The notes: a model not told the origin generated them from the letters alone. A DNA stretch of 64,000 bases from Tetracentron sinense (GCA_015143295.1 CM026554.1:30951531-31015530); one strand, 5' to 3'; numbered from the stretch's first letter, positions 34,988 through 47,299 are shown. Program-made: numbers and translations.

Positions 34988-37958
34988 CTTTATTTATTTA
35001 CTTATTTTTATTTATTTACTATTATTTTGGGTGTTATTTTGGTCTCCGAGAGAGAGAGAGAAGAGGAACCCCATGTTCAAACTCCACGTGATCATAACCC
35101 AATTGCAAAACCTGTGATCCAAGTCCTCATGCCAAATCAAAAGGCTGTAGCTAGCCCCAATGGCTAAAGTCCATCATTTAAACAAAATTTTTTTTTAGAG
35201 AAGCCAATGCTTAGACCCAGCCAAGCCTGATCCATTCTTCAGTGTCCAAAGCCCAAGCCCATTTAAAGAACCATTTCCCCAAACCCTTACATATGTTAAA
35301 TACTCGTTGTGAGGAAGCAATCCTCATCTTTCGGTTGATTACGGCAGAGAGAAAAGCCTCTCTCCCTCTCCTGGTTCTCCTCTTCACCTGAGTCATTCTC
35401 TATCTTCATACCCAACGAACACCATCACTGTTAGCAGCAGCCTATCTACCAAGGCTCTGTTAGCCTTATCATCGGCGCCAGCGTCTCCCGGCCAACAGTC
35501 CTCTTCACCATCTCCGGCGATTTCACCTTTCCGGCGAATCAGGTCTGTATCCCTCTTGTTTCGAATTCTAGATCTAGATCTAGATCCGGATCTAGATCTA
35601 GACCTCTGTATTGCATTTTTTTTCTTTTCTTTTTTCTTTTACTCTCGTTTTCTGGTTCGTCTACTCTAGATTTGTTGAGATTTTTCCTCGGGTTTCATCT
35701 CCAGCAGAAATTCCGGCGAGGTTCCATCTCTTCACGTATCCCCATTTCCGGAGTCGATTCTTGTTCCCTTCAGGCGAGTCGTAGACTGGCATCTCTCGGT
35801 GATTCGTCTGCGCCGATCATCACCGATTCTTTTTCAGCCAACCATTTCTCAGATCGTCTTCGCCGATCATCACCGGCGTCTGCAGTTGCTTTTTCCTCGA
35901 TGCTACTTCCCAGCCGTTTCTTACTTCATCATTATTTCGAGGTAAGTGATTCTTATCAATCTTTCTCTATCTCAGTCTTTTTAGTTTTTCTAGATCTGAA
36001 ATTTCTAGATCGATCTAGAAATTCGAATCTAGAATTCCTAGATCCAGGTTTGTGTTATATGAGTCTATTTATGATTTAATTTGTATCTCAGTTATCTTTC
36101 GAATACTTTTTCCGGCGAGTTACAGAATCAATCCACCGGATTCCTTTCTCCCGAATCCTTTTCTTTTTCTTCAGGTAATGCTCTAATTACTCCTCACCAT
36201 TTCTTATCCCTAGATCTAAATTTCTGAATCACTAAATTCATAAATTCAGATCTAGATATCTAGATCTCTGCAATTTATATTTATTCCCTTTTGATTTTCT
36301 TCTGTGCAGTAACAAGGAGGCCGGGATTTTTCATTTTTGCTCCTCTTTTTTTTTCTAAATTCTGTATAATTAAGTGATTTTCCGTTTTATTCTTTTCTCC
36401 ATCCGGATCAGTTGCTATCATCGTCGCCAATTCTCCCATCAATCCTCGCAGGTACGTCTTCTCGCATTTCTATCTTCCGAATTAGTGTTTGATTTTAGGA
36501 GAAGGCTGCTTTTATTTTAGAAGGATTGGTTCTGGAGATCGGATTGCATTTAGTCCTTTTGATCTGGTTTTGTTCAAAATGTGAATTCAGGGATCAATTT
36601 GTTCAAAATCAGAACACCGGCAGCCTCTGTGTACATATTTGGCATAAGAGTGAGGGATCCTATATCGTTTTTTTGTCTTAGATCTTTGCCATATTTGATC
36701 CCAGTGTTCGTTACTGGGTTAAAGCCGGATAACCAATTTCCATGGTTGGTTAACCGGCCTTGATACAGTAGCTTATCACCAGCCCTTTAAGATGATTTTA
36801 ATTAACTTTCCCATTTTTATTTTATTTTATTTTATTTTATTTTTATTTTATTTTATTTTATTTTTTTGTCATGTATGTATAGATTAGGCCCTTTATTCCT
36901 TTTTTATTTTTTTGCCTACATGGGGCATTTAGGCAGTTCTTTAACCCTAAAATAATTGGCCCACCCCGTTAGTTAGTCTTACAAAAAAGAAACAACAAAA
37001 AAAAAAAAAAAACTAAAAAGATTAAAATAAATTAAAGGTACCGGTCTATCTTCCCTTGGGACCTAGAGCAGGGTCCGTATTTAAACCATAGCCTCTTTTG
37101 GTTTAAGGCCGCTCGATCCGCCCTGCTCTTTGCCTTTAAGTTAATTAAATCAGTTAGGCTTTATTCTCCTTTTGCCTACCCTGGGCATTTAGTTTAGTTC
37201 ATGACTAGTTAAAACTTGCCAAAATTAAAAAAAATACAAAAAAATCAAAAAAATGCAAAACAACAAAAACATTAAAAAACCCACAAAATTCAAAAAGGAC
37301 TTACCCTAATAAATGAACGCCCCCTAGAGCTCCCCCACGAGCACCTAGCTACGCGGCCATCTCCCGGAGTGAGATTCATAAATCTCAGTTCCACTTCCCC
37401 TCCCCAACTCAAACACGAGTTGGAAGTGACCACACTCCGAAACGAGTATAAAAACAGTCACGGCCCCCGAACTACTATGAGGGTCTGATTCCGACTAATC
37501 GGATAAGTAGGCAGCCCAAAACCAGGGTTCGACTCCAACCAAAAATAAACTTTTTTTACACCCCATTTTGATTTGTATTCGATTAGCAAAATTAATAATT
37601 ATTTAGGAAATGTTAAGTGATTTTTAAATGTTTGATTTGGACCTAATGAGTAGGTTACCATCATTGGATGGAGGTCCTGGGGTGCCTAACCCCTTCCATA
37701 GGACCTAAAGGGATCTCTTACCTAGACTACTCTGGACCGTAGACCCCCTTATTTGGATTATCTCGGGATCCTACTTCCCCTAAGTAGGTGGCGACTCTTA
37801 AAATAAATTTAGCGTTATTCCACTACTCTCGGACCTTATCTCGACACTTAGAGTTGAGAGGGGAGGAAGGGCGGTAAATTTATGTGCTCACACCATCAAC
37901 AAATAACCTACGTGATGGATAAGAGATTCACGCATTGCGTGATCTCTAGATTTCCCCA
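34723..37958. mobile_element. Foldback MITE interrupted by a 3-kb LTR
   Basis: The left piece (34723-34893) has gtcacgcaatgcgtgaa followed by taaccatcacg. The right piece (37898-37958) carries the inverted match: cgtgatgg, then ttcacgcattgcgtgat. Pieces are separated only by LTR4 and its target repeat. Runs of (AT)n flank both outer ends, so the target site is probably TA-rich. Confidence 0.65.
34894..37892 (+). mobile_element. Long gypsy-like solo LTR (LTR4)
   Basis: A 2999-bp solo LTR. It starts TGTGAACACCCC, ends TTTATGTGCTCACA and has a perfect 5-bp target repeat CCATC (34889-34893 and 37893-37897). Its 3' part has 'taggtggcgactctt', seen also in LTR5 (45443-47299, inverted). I compare it with long-LTR Tat-type gypsy elements; this is inferred. 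Inside are (TTTA)n at 34955-35030, a GATCTA-rich palindromic run at 35565-35605, repeated ccggcga blocks and (TTTTA)n at 36808-36868. The longest open frame in it looks non-coding. Confidence 0.82.
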
Positions 37959-38114
37959 TATATATATATATATATAATAATCCAATCGGATCACCCTATA
38001 TCCATATCCAATCCGATAATAATCGGATTCCACCTTTGCAATCAGTATCTGATCCGATGAATCACTAATAGGAGAAGAATCTTGTTGGATTACTCGGGCC
38101 ATAAGGAGATCCCA

Positions 38115-38608
38115 TGGGTTAGGGTTGTTGATGAGTATTATGGCGGTAGCAAATTCAGTTGTGCCGAAATTCAGCTTCAAAGTGGGTAGATGGTCAAAGA
38201 TTCAGTTTTGGAAAGATTTTTTGTGGGGTTCTGAGAAATTGAAGGATGCCTTTGGCAATATTTATTTTCTTGTCATTGATAGGGACACTTTAGTGGAAGA
38301 TTATGTTGAGTTTCGAAATGAGAGGGTTGTGTGGCATCCGAAGTGGAGACGTGATCTCAATGACAGGGAAATCGGGGAATTGGGGCCTCTTTTGTTATGT
38401 CTTAGGTCTATTCTTATGAGCCCTCAAGGCCGAGATTGTACAATTTTGTCTGGAAGCAGTAATGATCAATTTTCAATCAAATCACTAATACTATCATTTG
38501 AGTCAGCATCTTATGCACCATTTCTTCATAGAATTATATGGAATCCAGGTGTTCTTTCAAATGTATCTTTTTTCTTATGGAATGTATGTTTGAACAAAAT
38601 CAGTTCAA
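38115..38608 (+). mobile_element. LINE fragment (RT C-terminal / zf-RVT region)
   Basis: One open frame carries FSFKVGRWSKIQFWKD, VWHPKWRRDLNDREIGE and IIWNPGVLSNVSFFLWN, the region after the reverse transcriptase in plant L1-type LINEs (RVT zinc-binding domain). It lacks the reverse transcriptase upstream and the cysteine-rich end downstream, so it is truncated at both ends. Related to the LINE at 52377-54378. It abuts the ISY1 fragment directly. Confidence 0.82.
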
Positions 38609-38912
38609 GGGCTTCTCAAATAGCTCTCTAACACCGGGCAATTTCTTGGCAGAGCCAAAATATCGATATCCAGGACCTGTACCACTAGGGTTTGAAACAT
38701 CAACATATTATTAGCAGCATGTTTGGTGTAATTTGGGCCGCCTAGTTCTAGAATTCTACGCTCCCAATGGACTCTCTCTCTCTGATCAATTTGTTGATTA
38801 CGTCGTTGTGATCACGAAACCGATGCTCATCTAAACCCTCAGTATGGATCTCAGCAACTTTCTGACAGATCTCTCGCATTATCTGATGCCGCCATTGCTC
38901 GGCCTCGGAGAG
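38609..38912 (-). pseudogene. Fragment of the splicing factor gene ISY1
   Basis: The minus strand reads EAEQWRHQIMREICQKVAEI, then EGLDEHRFRDHNDVINKLIR, then after a frame shift in a GA run HWERRILELGGPNYTK, and in another frame GTGPGYRYFGSAKKLPG and VRELFEKP. These follow the order of ISY1, a spliceosome protein of the Prp19-associated complex. About 8 codons seem lost after NYTK compared with the family. The N-terminus and the C-terminal half are absent. The fragment ends exactly at the LINE piece. It is a broken copy, so no working gene is implied here. Confidence 0.88.
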
Positions 38913-39002
38913 GATCACAACACTCAAAAGGATATCTTTCTTGAAAACAATGGCTGAAATCACTGCTCTATATGGAAAATAGTTAACGTAACTGGGATAT
39001 CC

Positions 39003-39124
39003 ATTTGCAAACCTAAGGCTAGACCTCATTGGTTCCCCCCCCTCTCTTGAATACACACCACCACAATTGATGAGTATTTAAGAGAGGGCGTGAACCAATG
39101 AGGTCCAACCTTAGGTTTGCATGG
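39003..39124. repeat. Hairpin with ~50-bp arms
   Basis: The left arm 39003-39052 (tgcaaacctaagg, acctcattggttc, tctcttgaatac) pairs with 39073-39124 in inverted order with few mismatches, leaving a ~20-nt loop. It lies just past the ISY1 fragment. It could be a MITE or give a double-stranded RNA if transcribed. Confidence 0.75.
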
Positions 39125-39718
39125 ATTATCAAATTACCGATTATTCTCATGACCGATGACTCCATAACCGGTTATTTAATGACAAACCAAATGCTATTAT
39201 CGTGCTATAATCCCGACATAACTTATTATAGGCCAAATAACCACTTATAATAATCAGAACAAACGAGCCCTAAGTATGCTATTTCTTCGATAAGAGTTTG
39301 TGTTGTTCAGTGGGGCCTCTAGCAGTTATACCAAAGCTGAAGGGTTGGCCGAGAATACACATCAGGATCTTCGGTCTATTGCTGGTCTTCTCAAATTTTC
39401 AATGAAGCTTTCATCTCTTAACAGTTGGAGGGAGTGGGGCTGTTCAGTGTTTAGTTTAAGTTCGAGAAGGGAGGAAGCCATTGAATTATCGAGGAGGGAT
39501 CATTTGATGGACCCCATATCCAAAGTCTTAAAAATCAATCGTTTTTAAGAGGCCATGCCTTTTAGGAGGGATTATTATTTGATCTTTCAGTTCATAGGGA
39601 TGTTGGGAAACATCCCTAATCTTATATGAAGCCAAGTTCCTCATGTTGTTCCGACCTGTGCAAGAAAATTTTAGTGCACCTAATTATGCTGAAAGGATAT
39701 CTTGCATTTAGCCTTAAA
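39125..39718. other. MITE-like end and unassigned sequence
   Basis: About 39190-39272 resembles, reversed, the gggcccgtttggttcagatt end at 31190. 39300-39548 is open for 82 codons but matches nothing I know. No other structure seen. Confidence 0.3.
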
Positions 39719-40764
39719 CATGGTTCAAAATATCAGTATCCGGGGACCTATCGGTAAGTTCAAAACAGGATATATATCAACATATCGAATGGATACGACG
39801 GAAAAAATCAGGATGAGCTAAGAAATGCTTTGATACACAAGAAAAAACTTGGATATCTTGCATAAAACTTCTTTTAATACAAATATAAGTTAAAAATAAA
39901 CTAAATGAATGTCTCTACTATGTTTATAACCATACATATAAGAGTTAAAAATTTTATAAGTTAAAAAAAGCGTGCATATGAAAATACAAACCCTAATCAC
40001 TTAGCTAAGTATAAGAAAAACAATTTAGATATCAAAACGTTAAATTCAATGAGTTAAATAAGAATGTATTGAATAACAACCATAAATTTAAGCTTAATGC
40101 AAGTCTATTTATACTGCTGTTATTGAATTACAACCATAAAATTAAGCTTATTGTAAGTCTTTTTCATGCTATTGTTAATTGACTTTTTGATCCTGTATAT
40201 AAAAATATTCTTTAAGACTAAAATACGACATTTTTTTGCCTAACTTTTGAGTTTTGGTAATATTTGATATAATAGAATTTATGAAATTTTAATATTTGAG
40301 AAATACCTTATCATTTGAAAGTTGAAATTTTAACCCAATCTCTAAAAATGTACTAAAAAAATTATATTGTTTTTGAACTGAAAATTTGACTTTTTATTAA
40401 ATTCAGGATTTTGGATCAAAGATAATATATATTGAAATCAAATATGGGGATAATCTTATTTACATATTAATATCTTAAGTAAAAGAAAGTAAAATTAATT
40501 TAAAATCATTTATTTAAATAATATTTTATATAAATAAATTGTGCATATCGGATCTATATTGCAAATCCTAATATAAATGAAATGAGAGAAAAAATTAATT
40601 GAAAATTTCTTCATATCAGGTCTATACTGAGCCTGAGCCCGTATTGGCCTGATACGCTTGATATAGAGGAGTTTTGTTTTTCAACGCACCATTGTATCGG
40701 GTAGCTCTATACAGGATACATATCGGCCTATATCGGTCGATGTGTATCAAAATTTTAAACCATG
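39719..40764. mobile_element. hAT-type non-autonomous element, 1046 bp
   Basis: Ends CATGGTTCAAAATATC and the inverted TTTTAAACCATG. Flanking 8 bp are GCCTTAAA and GCCTTGCA (6 of 8 alike). Subterminal parts have repeated tatcgg / ccgata motifs. AT-rich interior with no coding capacity. Confidence 0.65.
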
Positions 40765-41995
40765 GCCTTGCATGAAAAAAGTTGTTGAATGGACATGAAA
40801 GAAAGACCCTTCTCCTTGCCAACAATCGCCATAGAATGGAAAAAAGACCCTATACATTTAGTCGTCTACCAAAAAAAGACCCTTCTCCTTGCCAACAATC
40901 ACAATAGATGAAAAAAGTTGGCAGGAACAAAGCTAGGGGTCTAACCCCAGCATTCATTCTCTTCCCGGATAGTTTTGTTACCCTCCTTTTGCCCATACAG
41001 AAGCTTGTTGATTTGATACAATCGAATACCTGATTCTCATCTGTTATAGGCTGCTTCTCCACTTTTCCTTAGGTAGAATTCGGCTAATCCAAAATTAAAC
41101 CACCCAATCCTCTTCAATTTGTATGCATTTTGTAAAAGGGCGAGGCACTGTTTGTTTTCATAGAGACGGTGAAATAGAAGCCCAGACATAAATACAGAAA
41201 GATACAGAAGGCTGGCATGGAACATCCTCCAGGCACTTTTTGTTGTGCGATCTCGGTAAAATGACAAAGCTGCAGCACTAATGGTAAGGGTGAGGAGAAT
41301 TGATTCGAGAAAAAAACCATCCGGAAGTGACTCCCCTGCAGAAGTTCCAGTAAAAAAAAAGGTAAGAAAGGAGCAAAAGTTCCATCACAATTACCAAGCT
41401 CACTTAAAACAGGAACCACGTACTAATTGCCCTACCGGAATGAAATCAGCAAAGCCCTGGACTCGCACTTGGTGATATAATTCACTCAACAACGAGAAAA
41501 CCTCTCATAGGAAAGATAATGCAAACAGAAATCTCACCTACCTTAGCTCAGGGAGAGAGCCCTTCTCCTGTCCCTAAAAAAAACTAGCTCAGGGATGTTA
41601 TATGTAAATGTAGGCGAGAAAAGATTAAAATCGATATACTTCAGATAAAAGACAAAAATAAACCAGCATGTGCATATATAGAGATGAATGAATAAGGACA
41701 AGAGGGAAACTAGGAAGACTGCCTTTGGTATGGCACCCTGTAAGGACTGAGACCCAAAACCCCATGAGATTTCCACTTTGCAGATGCATTGTCTCGGCCA
41801 AAAAATCTGTTCTATTGACGGATCCTAATCGTCCAATCTATCCCATTCTTTTTTATTGGCCAAAAAGGAAAGAAAATACAGTGAATGGTGAAAGTTCAAA
41901 GACTGGCTGGTCATATATCATCTATGAGGTCAGCGTAAAATTTCCTTGGTATGACCATAAAATTGGTTTTTTTTTTTTTTTTTAACCTAAAAGAC
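40765..41995. other. No gene identified; local repeat
   Basis: aaagacccttctccttgcca plus acaatc occurs twice at about 40804 and 40876. Short open frames on both strands match nothing I know. A splice acceptor-like ccttacag on the minus strand at about 41740 could belong to the unrecognised gene at 42000-43374. Confidence 0.3.
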
Positions 41996-41999
41996 TTAC

Positions 42000-43374
42000 T
42001 TGGCAAGACCATGGGAATGATGGGTCCAACACTCCAGGCATGAGTGTCATCAGTTTCGAACATCAAAAGGGATCGTCTCTTCCAGTCTTCCAATCCTGAC
42101 AAGTACTCATCCTGCATCAGTGTTTTAGAAGACGTGAGACTGACACCCTAAAGTGAGGCCTTAGGCAAACGCCTCAGCTCAATCTTGAGGCTTAAATCTC
42201 TTGGACCTCAAGCCTCAAAGTGAGAGCCCCACTTTTATGTCTGAAGCGTGCGCCTCATTCATTATTAGGGTTCTAGCCACATAATTAAGAATTAATTTAT
42301 ATAAAAATTAAAAAAAAACTTTTTCAGTTTCTTCTGGTAGCTAACTTTTTGAAACTTTGGAATCTAGAACCCACCTCATGAGTTGATGACTGAACATGAT
42401 CTGTATTTCAGTATGTATATATATGAAAAATCAAATCTACAAAGTAGCATCATCTGTATTGCAATATGCATATGAACCCACCGCATGCTTGCCACTTAAT
42501 TGTTTTTCCCTATATGATGGTTGAATCCCATTTATGTAGAATTTTGTGTCTTTCATTTTTTTTTTCAATTACAATTTGCAATTCTCTCATTTCTAATCAA
42601 ATTCTTATTTAAAAAATAAGGAAGTCTCAAGCCTTATGCCTCATGCATCTGAAGGTTCTAATGCCTCATGCATCTGAAGGTTCTAACGCCTCGCCTCATG
42701 CCTTTTAAAACAATATACATAATTCTGCTAATCAACGAGAGATACACAAATATGGATCCATGGATTTCAATGCATTGCTTGCCGTATTTCTTTTTTCTTT
42801 TGGCTATTGCTACTGCTAGTAGACTCATAGCACCCAAAAGAAAATATGAAAAAAAGTAAATTGCATGTGACATTTCCCATGACCAACTGAAAAGAAAGAG
42901 AAAGCAATAGAGACAAAAAATAGTTCACAAAGATTGAATTAAACTTGAGTTTCTAGCATATATGCTAGAACACCCAAAAAAGGATTAAATCTGACAACTA
43001 AATGAATGTGGAACATTGGTAGGAAAGCGCATTGAAGCTGAATGAAACAAAGTTCAATCAAATAATATAGAACCATAGACACTTTGGAAAATTTTCAAAA
43101 TCAAATGGGCCATGAGAAAAGCTCAATCAAGTAATCCAATTGTCGCAGCTCAGTCATGATACTATTCAACTTTAAGGGTAACTTGGTATTCTCTGAACCT
43201 GAAGAAACTTGACAGATAGTCAAAAGAAAAAGTAAGGAAAAAGAAATCAAGTGCCTGAAAGAGCAAAACATAATCCTAAAAAGAAACCCTCAATGACATA
43301 CTTGATCGAGTCTCATGCGAACTTGAATCAGGGACCTCACTGATTCCAACGAGATTCAAAAACTTTGATAAGGT
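42000..43374 (-). other. Exon-like stretches of an unrecognised gene
   Basis: Minus-strand stretches with good splice signals. 42111-42000 follows gatgcag, reads DEYLSGLEDWKRRSLLMFET then DDTHAWSVGPIIP, and ends before GTAAGT. 43374-43302 follows ttacag, reads TLSKFLNLVGISEVPDSS and ends before GTATGT. 43198-43101 follows tcttcag, continues that frame without a stop (ENTKLPLKLNSIMTELRQL) and ends in TGA. The second and third join cleanly. The first lies downstream in another frame, so it may be a separate gene or wrongly joined. I recognise no family. Could be chance. Confidence 0.27.
42116..42713. mobile_element. hAT-like element with decayed ends
   Basis: The left end has cagtgttttagaagac and the right end reads gccttttaaaacaata, an imperfect inverted match. 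Inside, 'gcctca' and 'aagcct' blocks recur near both ends, and ctcatgcatctgaaggttct is repeated about 20 bp apart at 42640-42685. No convincing target repeat. Its left end touches the exon-like stretch at 42111. Confidence 0.45.
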
Positions 43375-43678
43375 CTGTAAGCAATATAATGACCGCTGAT
43401 ATGTCCATGTTATATGGGGTTCAGCAAGAAGTTACTCCAACATCCTAGGAGATGGCAAAATCAACAACTTTGATGATTCCATAGTAATAGACCACCATCA
43501 CTAGTACTGTTAGAGGTCACCAAGTCGGAGTTTAAGAACTAATCAAAATTTAGAAAAGTCAAGAAAAATATTGGGAACATAAAATAAAATTAGATTATTA
43601 ATTATGAAAAATTATAAACAAATATATTTCCTTTTTTATTGGTAGAACAACAATATCTCATCTCTTAGATATTTACAC

Positions 43679-44140
43679 CATGGTTCAAAAACCCAAAAAT
43701 TCGACTCGACTCAAAAGTTAGTCGGGTCAAGTAACTCAGAAAACTCGAAAAAAACTTAACCCGATCTAGCTCGGAATATATATGTAATAACTTGAAAAAC
43801 CTGAATTAAAAGAACTCAAAATATGTTGGTTTTACGGCCTCAAAACCAAAAACTAGGTTTAACAGAACCCATAGTAGGTTGTCTTTGAAGACCCCCAAAA
43901 TTACGATGCAAAAATAGTGCAACTCTCAGGTTTAGGTTTAAAAAAATTATAAAAATACCCTTATGTGACTCGACCCAATCTGGCGAATCGAAAAACTCGG
44001 CTCGACTCGACTCGACTGAATCATCCAAGCAATCGCAAATAGTATGTCCATCGAGTTTTGAGGCGACTCGACTCAAAATTCAGCCGAATCAAGTAACTCG
44101 GCTGAGTTTCTCAGGTGACTCGCTGAGTTTTCAAACTATG
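43679..44140. mobile_element. hAT-type MITE with perfect 8-bp TSD
   Basis: A 462-bp element with ends CATGGTTCAAAAAC and GTTTTCAAACTATG and perfect 8-bp repeats ATTTACAC (43671-43678 and 44141-44148). Subterminal regions are dense in CGACTCGA-type repeats in both orientations. No coding capacity. Confidence 0.9.
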
Positions 44141-44148
44141 ATTTACAC

Positions 44149-45254
44149 ATCTTTTTCAAAAAGTTGTGGGTGTTTGAGTTCTAATTCGCAACATTCCCTT
44201 TTCAGCAAGTCATGAATAAATAGATGATTAAGTACTCGATGAAAAAGTTGCGGATAATTTTGAGAAAAAAAAAGGAATTTTGTTAGTATGGTCATGAGAG
44301 GCTCAGTAATGTACATTTCCTTTTTCTCTCTTCACTCCCCTCCTTCCTACTGGTACACTTAAGAGGGAATAATTTCCCTATAAACAAGAAATAGACAAAG
44401 TGGTCTAGATGGAAAAATTTTGGAACTCATGTAAGTTAAGCTCGTGATTCAAAGAAAATTGGCCCAGACATGCAACTTTTTCATTTATTTTTCATCAACT
44501 AGAAAGCAATGGCCGTCAATTTAGAAGAAACACCCTATAGCTAATAGGCCAAATCAATGAATTATGCAACTAGCGAGTATTGTACTTTATAAGAGTGATT
44601 ATGTGCTTCTGCATGCATTATCTAAATTTATATAAGATCGAGAAGAAGGATGGAACCTGAAGAAAAAAATGAACAAAAGAAATGTTTTATATTAGACACA
44701 ATAACTCACAGTCATAGGCTAAGAACCCCAATAGGTCAGATACGGGCAGTTCCTCAAAGCCACCAAGGCGGTTCTCTGACCAGAAGCATCAGCAAGGGAG
44801 AACATCCTAACCTGAATGTGCAACAAATGGTAGAATATGAAATTAAATCAAGCCACATACAATAAGTTGAAGACTTCATAAATCAACATTTTTGCCCATC
44901 TGGAATCCATCCAGACTCAGTAGTGATGCAAAAATGACTAACATATATAACAGTCCCACCAACCACACAGGAGATCTCCAGTGCAGATAATCAACCTGAT
45001 CACACAACCCTAACCATCCACTTAATGGACTTCTTTCTGTACCTTTCATAAAGAATAAGATATCCGGTGTTTAAAATCATGCCATCAGGTCATATTTGTC
45101 CATGGATAGTTATGATCCCATGAATGGTGAATCCTTATTGTATGCAAGTATATAGTGCAAATTGGTTTAAGGCAAAGGCCAACGTCCGAATTTCCTAGCA
45201 ATGGCCAATGGGTATTACTTACATTGGTGATTGACTTTGAATGCAAGTGGGAGA
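44149..45254. other. No gene identified
   Basis: AT-rich DNA with short open frames. On the minus strand 44822-44744 after cattcag reads RMFSLADASGQRTALVALRN and could be an exon, but I cannot assign it. No transposon ends recognised. Confidence 0.3.
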
Positions 45255-45442
45255 TTGGTAGACATGTATGCCCACAAAAGCCATTATGGACTTGTATTTA
45301 TCTTTTTACTTCAATAAATATATTTGTTTCACACATTGTCTACGATATTATAAGTATCTCATAAGATGAGATTACTTTGTCCCTTAGTTAACACTGTAGG
45401 AAAACCATCCAATTAGTTGAGAACCAAATGCTAAGGAGATAT

Positions 45443-47299
45443 TGTGAGCGTGGAAAATTTTTAAAGGAACACTATTCCTCCCCCTCGTGGTGTATAATTG
45501 TTGGGGACGGGCCCGAGAGCAGAGGAAAGACGCCTTAAAGATTTTCACTCACCAATGGCTTTTGCATTAAATGAAAAAGTCGCCACCTATTTTGATTTTT
45601 GAGGGAAATAGAACCCGGGTTGATGTGGATAAGGGCCTACGGTCCAATGGTGAGATTCTAGGTAAAAGATTCGCTTAAGTCCCGAGGAAATGGTTAGGCA
45701 CCCCAAGACCCCCATCTTAAGATGGTTACATACTCTTCGAGTCTTTGCCAAACAAGCTATTTGCCAAGTGATTCGCCTAAGTATTTTGAAAATGCTAATA
45801 AAGAAGGGGTGATAGAGGTCAAATGAACCCTTGATCAGGTTTCCTAATTATCTGGCTTGGCGAAATCAGACCAATAGTAGTTCGGGAGGGAGGTGATCGT
45901 GCATATTTTATATTCAATTCGGAGTTTTGGTAGTTAAGCGCTCATACCGGAGCGGGGATAGATTAAGCGCTCATTTTGGATCATAGGTAGTTTTAGCTCA
46001 TTTCGGAGCATAGGTCACGCATCTTACGGCTTTGATTGCTTCTTTTGAACATTTTTACATTTTTTAGATGTTTTTGGAATTTTGATTTTATAATGTTTTA
46101 GATTTTGATTTTTTTAAACTGTTTTTGGTCTTTTAGGAAGATATCAAGGGCTTATTTAGAAGCCCAGGGAGTTAATGAAGACTAACTAGGGTCAAAACTA
46201 ACCTAGATGGTGAAAAATAGCTGAAAACAGACAAGTTATGCTCAAACCGTTCGAACAGTTATGGGACCATTTGAGCGGTCTGGGCTACTAGCCTCTAAAT
46301 CTGATCCTTATTTCTCAAACGTTCGAACGGTATGGGAATCGTTTGAACAGTTGAGTTTCTGGACAGATCCCAGGATCTGTTTTAAGCCTATCTTTCGCTG
46401 ATTTTAACCATCCTAAAAGGAAGGATTACAAGGGAGTGGAGCTCTAGATCTGATCTAGAACTCCTTACAAAGGGGATTTAAATGGATTTTGAATCGAAAA
46501 ATTGAAATGGAGATGGGTTGAGAAGTCTTACCCAATCCAAAGTCGCAAGAAGAATGGTTCTCGGCTTGATCGGGCCTCCTTTGCTCCTTCAAAGCTTGAA
46601 TCTGAAATTTGAGAGCTCCTTGAGGATCTTCAAATTTTGGAAATGTGGGATTCTTCTTATTTGGTTCTTCAAGCTCCAAGCACAAAGAAGAGTGAACTGG
46701 ATAAGAAGTGATGAAGATTTGGGGTTGTTTGAGGATGAGAGGAGATTAGAGTTTTTTGGATGGAGGTTAGGTTTGATGAAGGAGGCTAAGGATTAGGGTT
46801 TTCTATTAGAGAGAATTCTCTGGAACTCTAGGGTTTTGGGGCTAGAAGATGTGTCTTAAGGATTCTAAAAGATTAGGGTTTAAAGGAGAAAACTATGGGG
46901 GTATTTATAGGTTTTTCCAAGGGTAGGGATAAGTTGGGAATAATCCTAAAAGGCTAGGGGTGAGGTCATCACGAAATAGGGTGGATTGGATGACCTAATT
47001 AGGGTTCTAACTGATTTTTAAAAACTATGTGCACAAGAACCATTCGAACAGTCTGTGTTGAAATAGACTGGAAACGACCTAACAAACCGTCATGACCGTT
47101 TGAAACAGCTACTGGTCTGAGATTGGGATCAAACAAAAATGGCCAAGAATGGGTTTTGAGGTGGTTTTTGGGCTGGGCTTTGTGCTTTGGCTTGATTTTG
47201 AACGTCTTGGACCTCTGAGGAGGAGTTTTCATGCCTTGATTGACCTTCAAAGCTCTAGAGAAATTGGGTAAAAGAGGGGTCCAAAATGAGGTGCCCACA
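45443..47299 (-). mobile_element. Gypsy-like solo LTR (LTR5)
   Basis: An 1857-bp solo LTR on the minus strand. On that strand it starts TGTGGGCACCTC and ends TTTCCACGCTCACA, matching LTR4 (34894-37892), and shares 'ataggtggcgact'. A perfect 5-bp target repeat GATAT flanks it (45438-45442 and 47300-47304). TTCGAA-like palindromes occur 20 bp apart at 46250/46270 and 46322/46342. Fossil, no internal part. Confidence 0.85.

Larger units (their letters stand above)
34434..38070. mobile_element. CCGAT-rich repeat split by nested insertions
   Basis: Left part 34445-34600 has many aatccgat/cggatc motifs. Right part 37975-38060 has ccaatcggat, ccaatccgataa and similar motifs, partly in inverted orientation. 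Together they look like one MITE-like element opened by the foldback MITE at 34723-37958. Ends are not fixed, so class is unknown. Confidence 0.4.

Noticed and set aside
35672-36079. 135-codon open frame
   Set aside because: Lies in the leader-like, low-complexity part of solo LTR4, rich in Ser/Arg from repeated ccggcga blocks; not protein-like.
46518-46796. Open frames at 46455-46796 on both strands as genes
   Set aside because: Contained in solo LTR5; both strands are open by base composition only.
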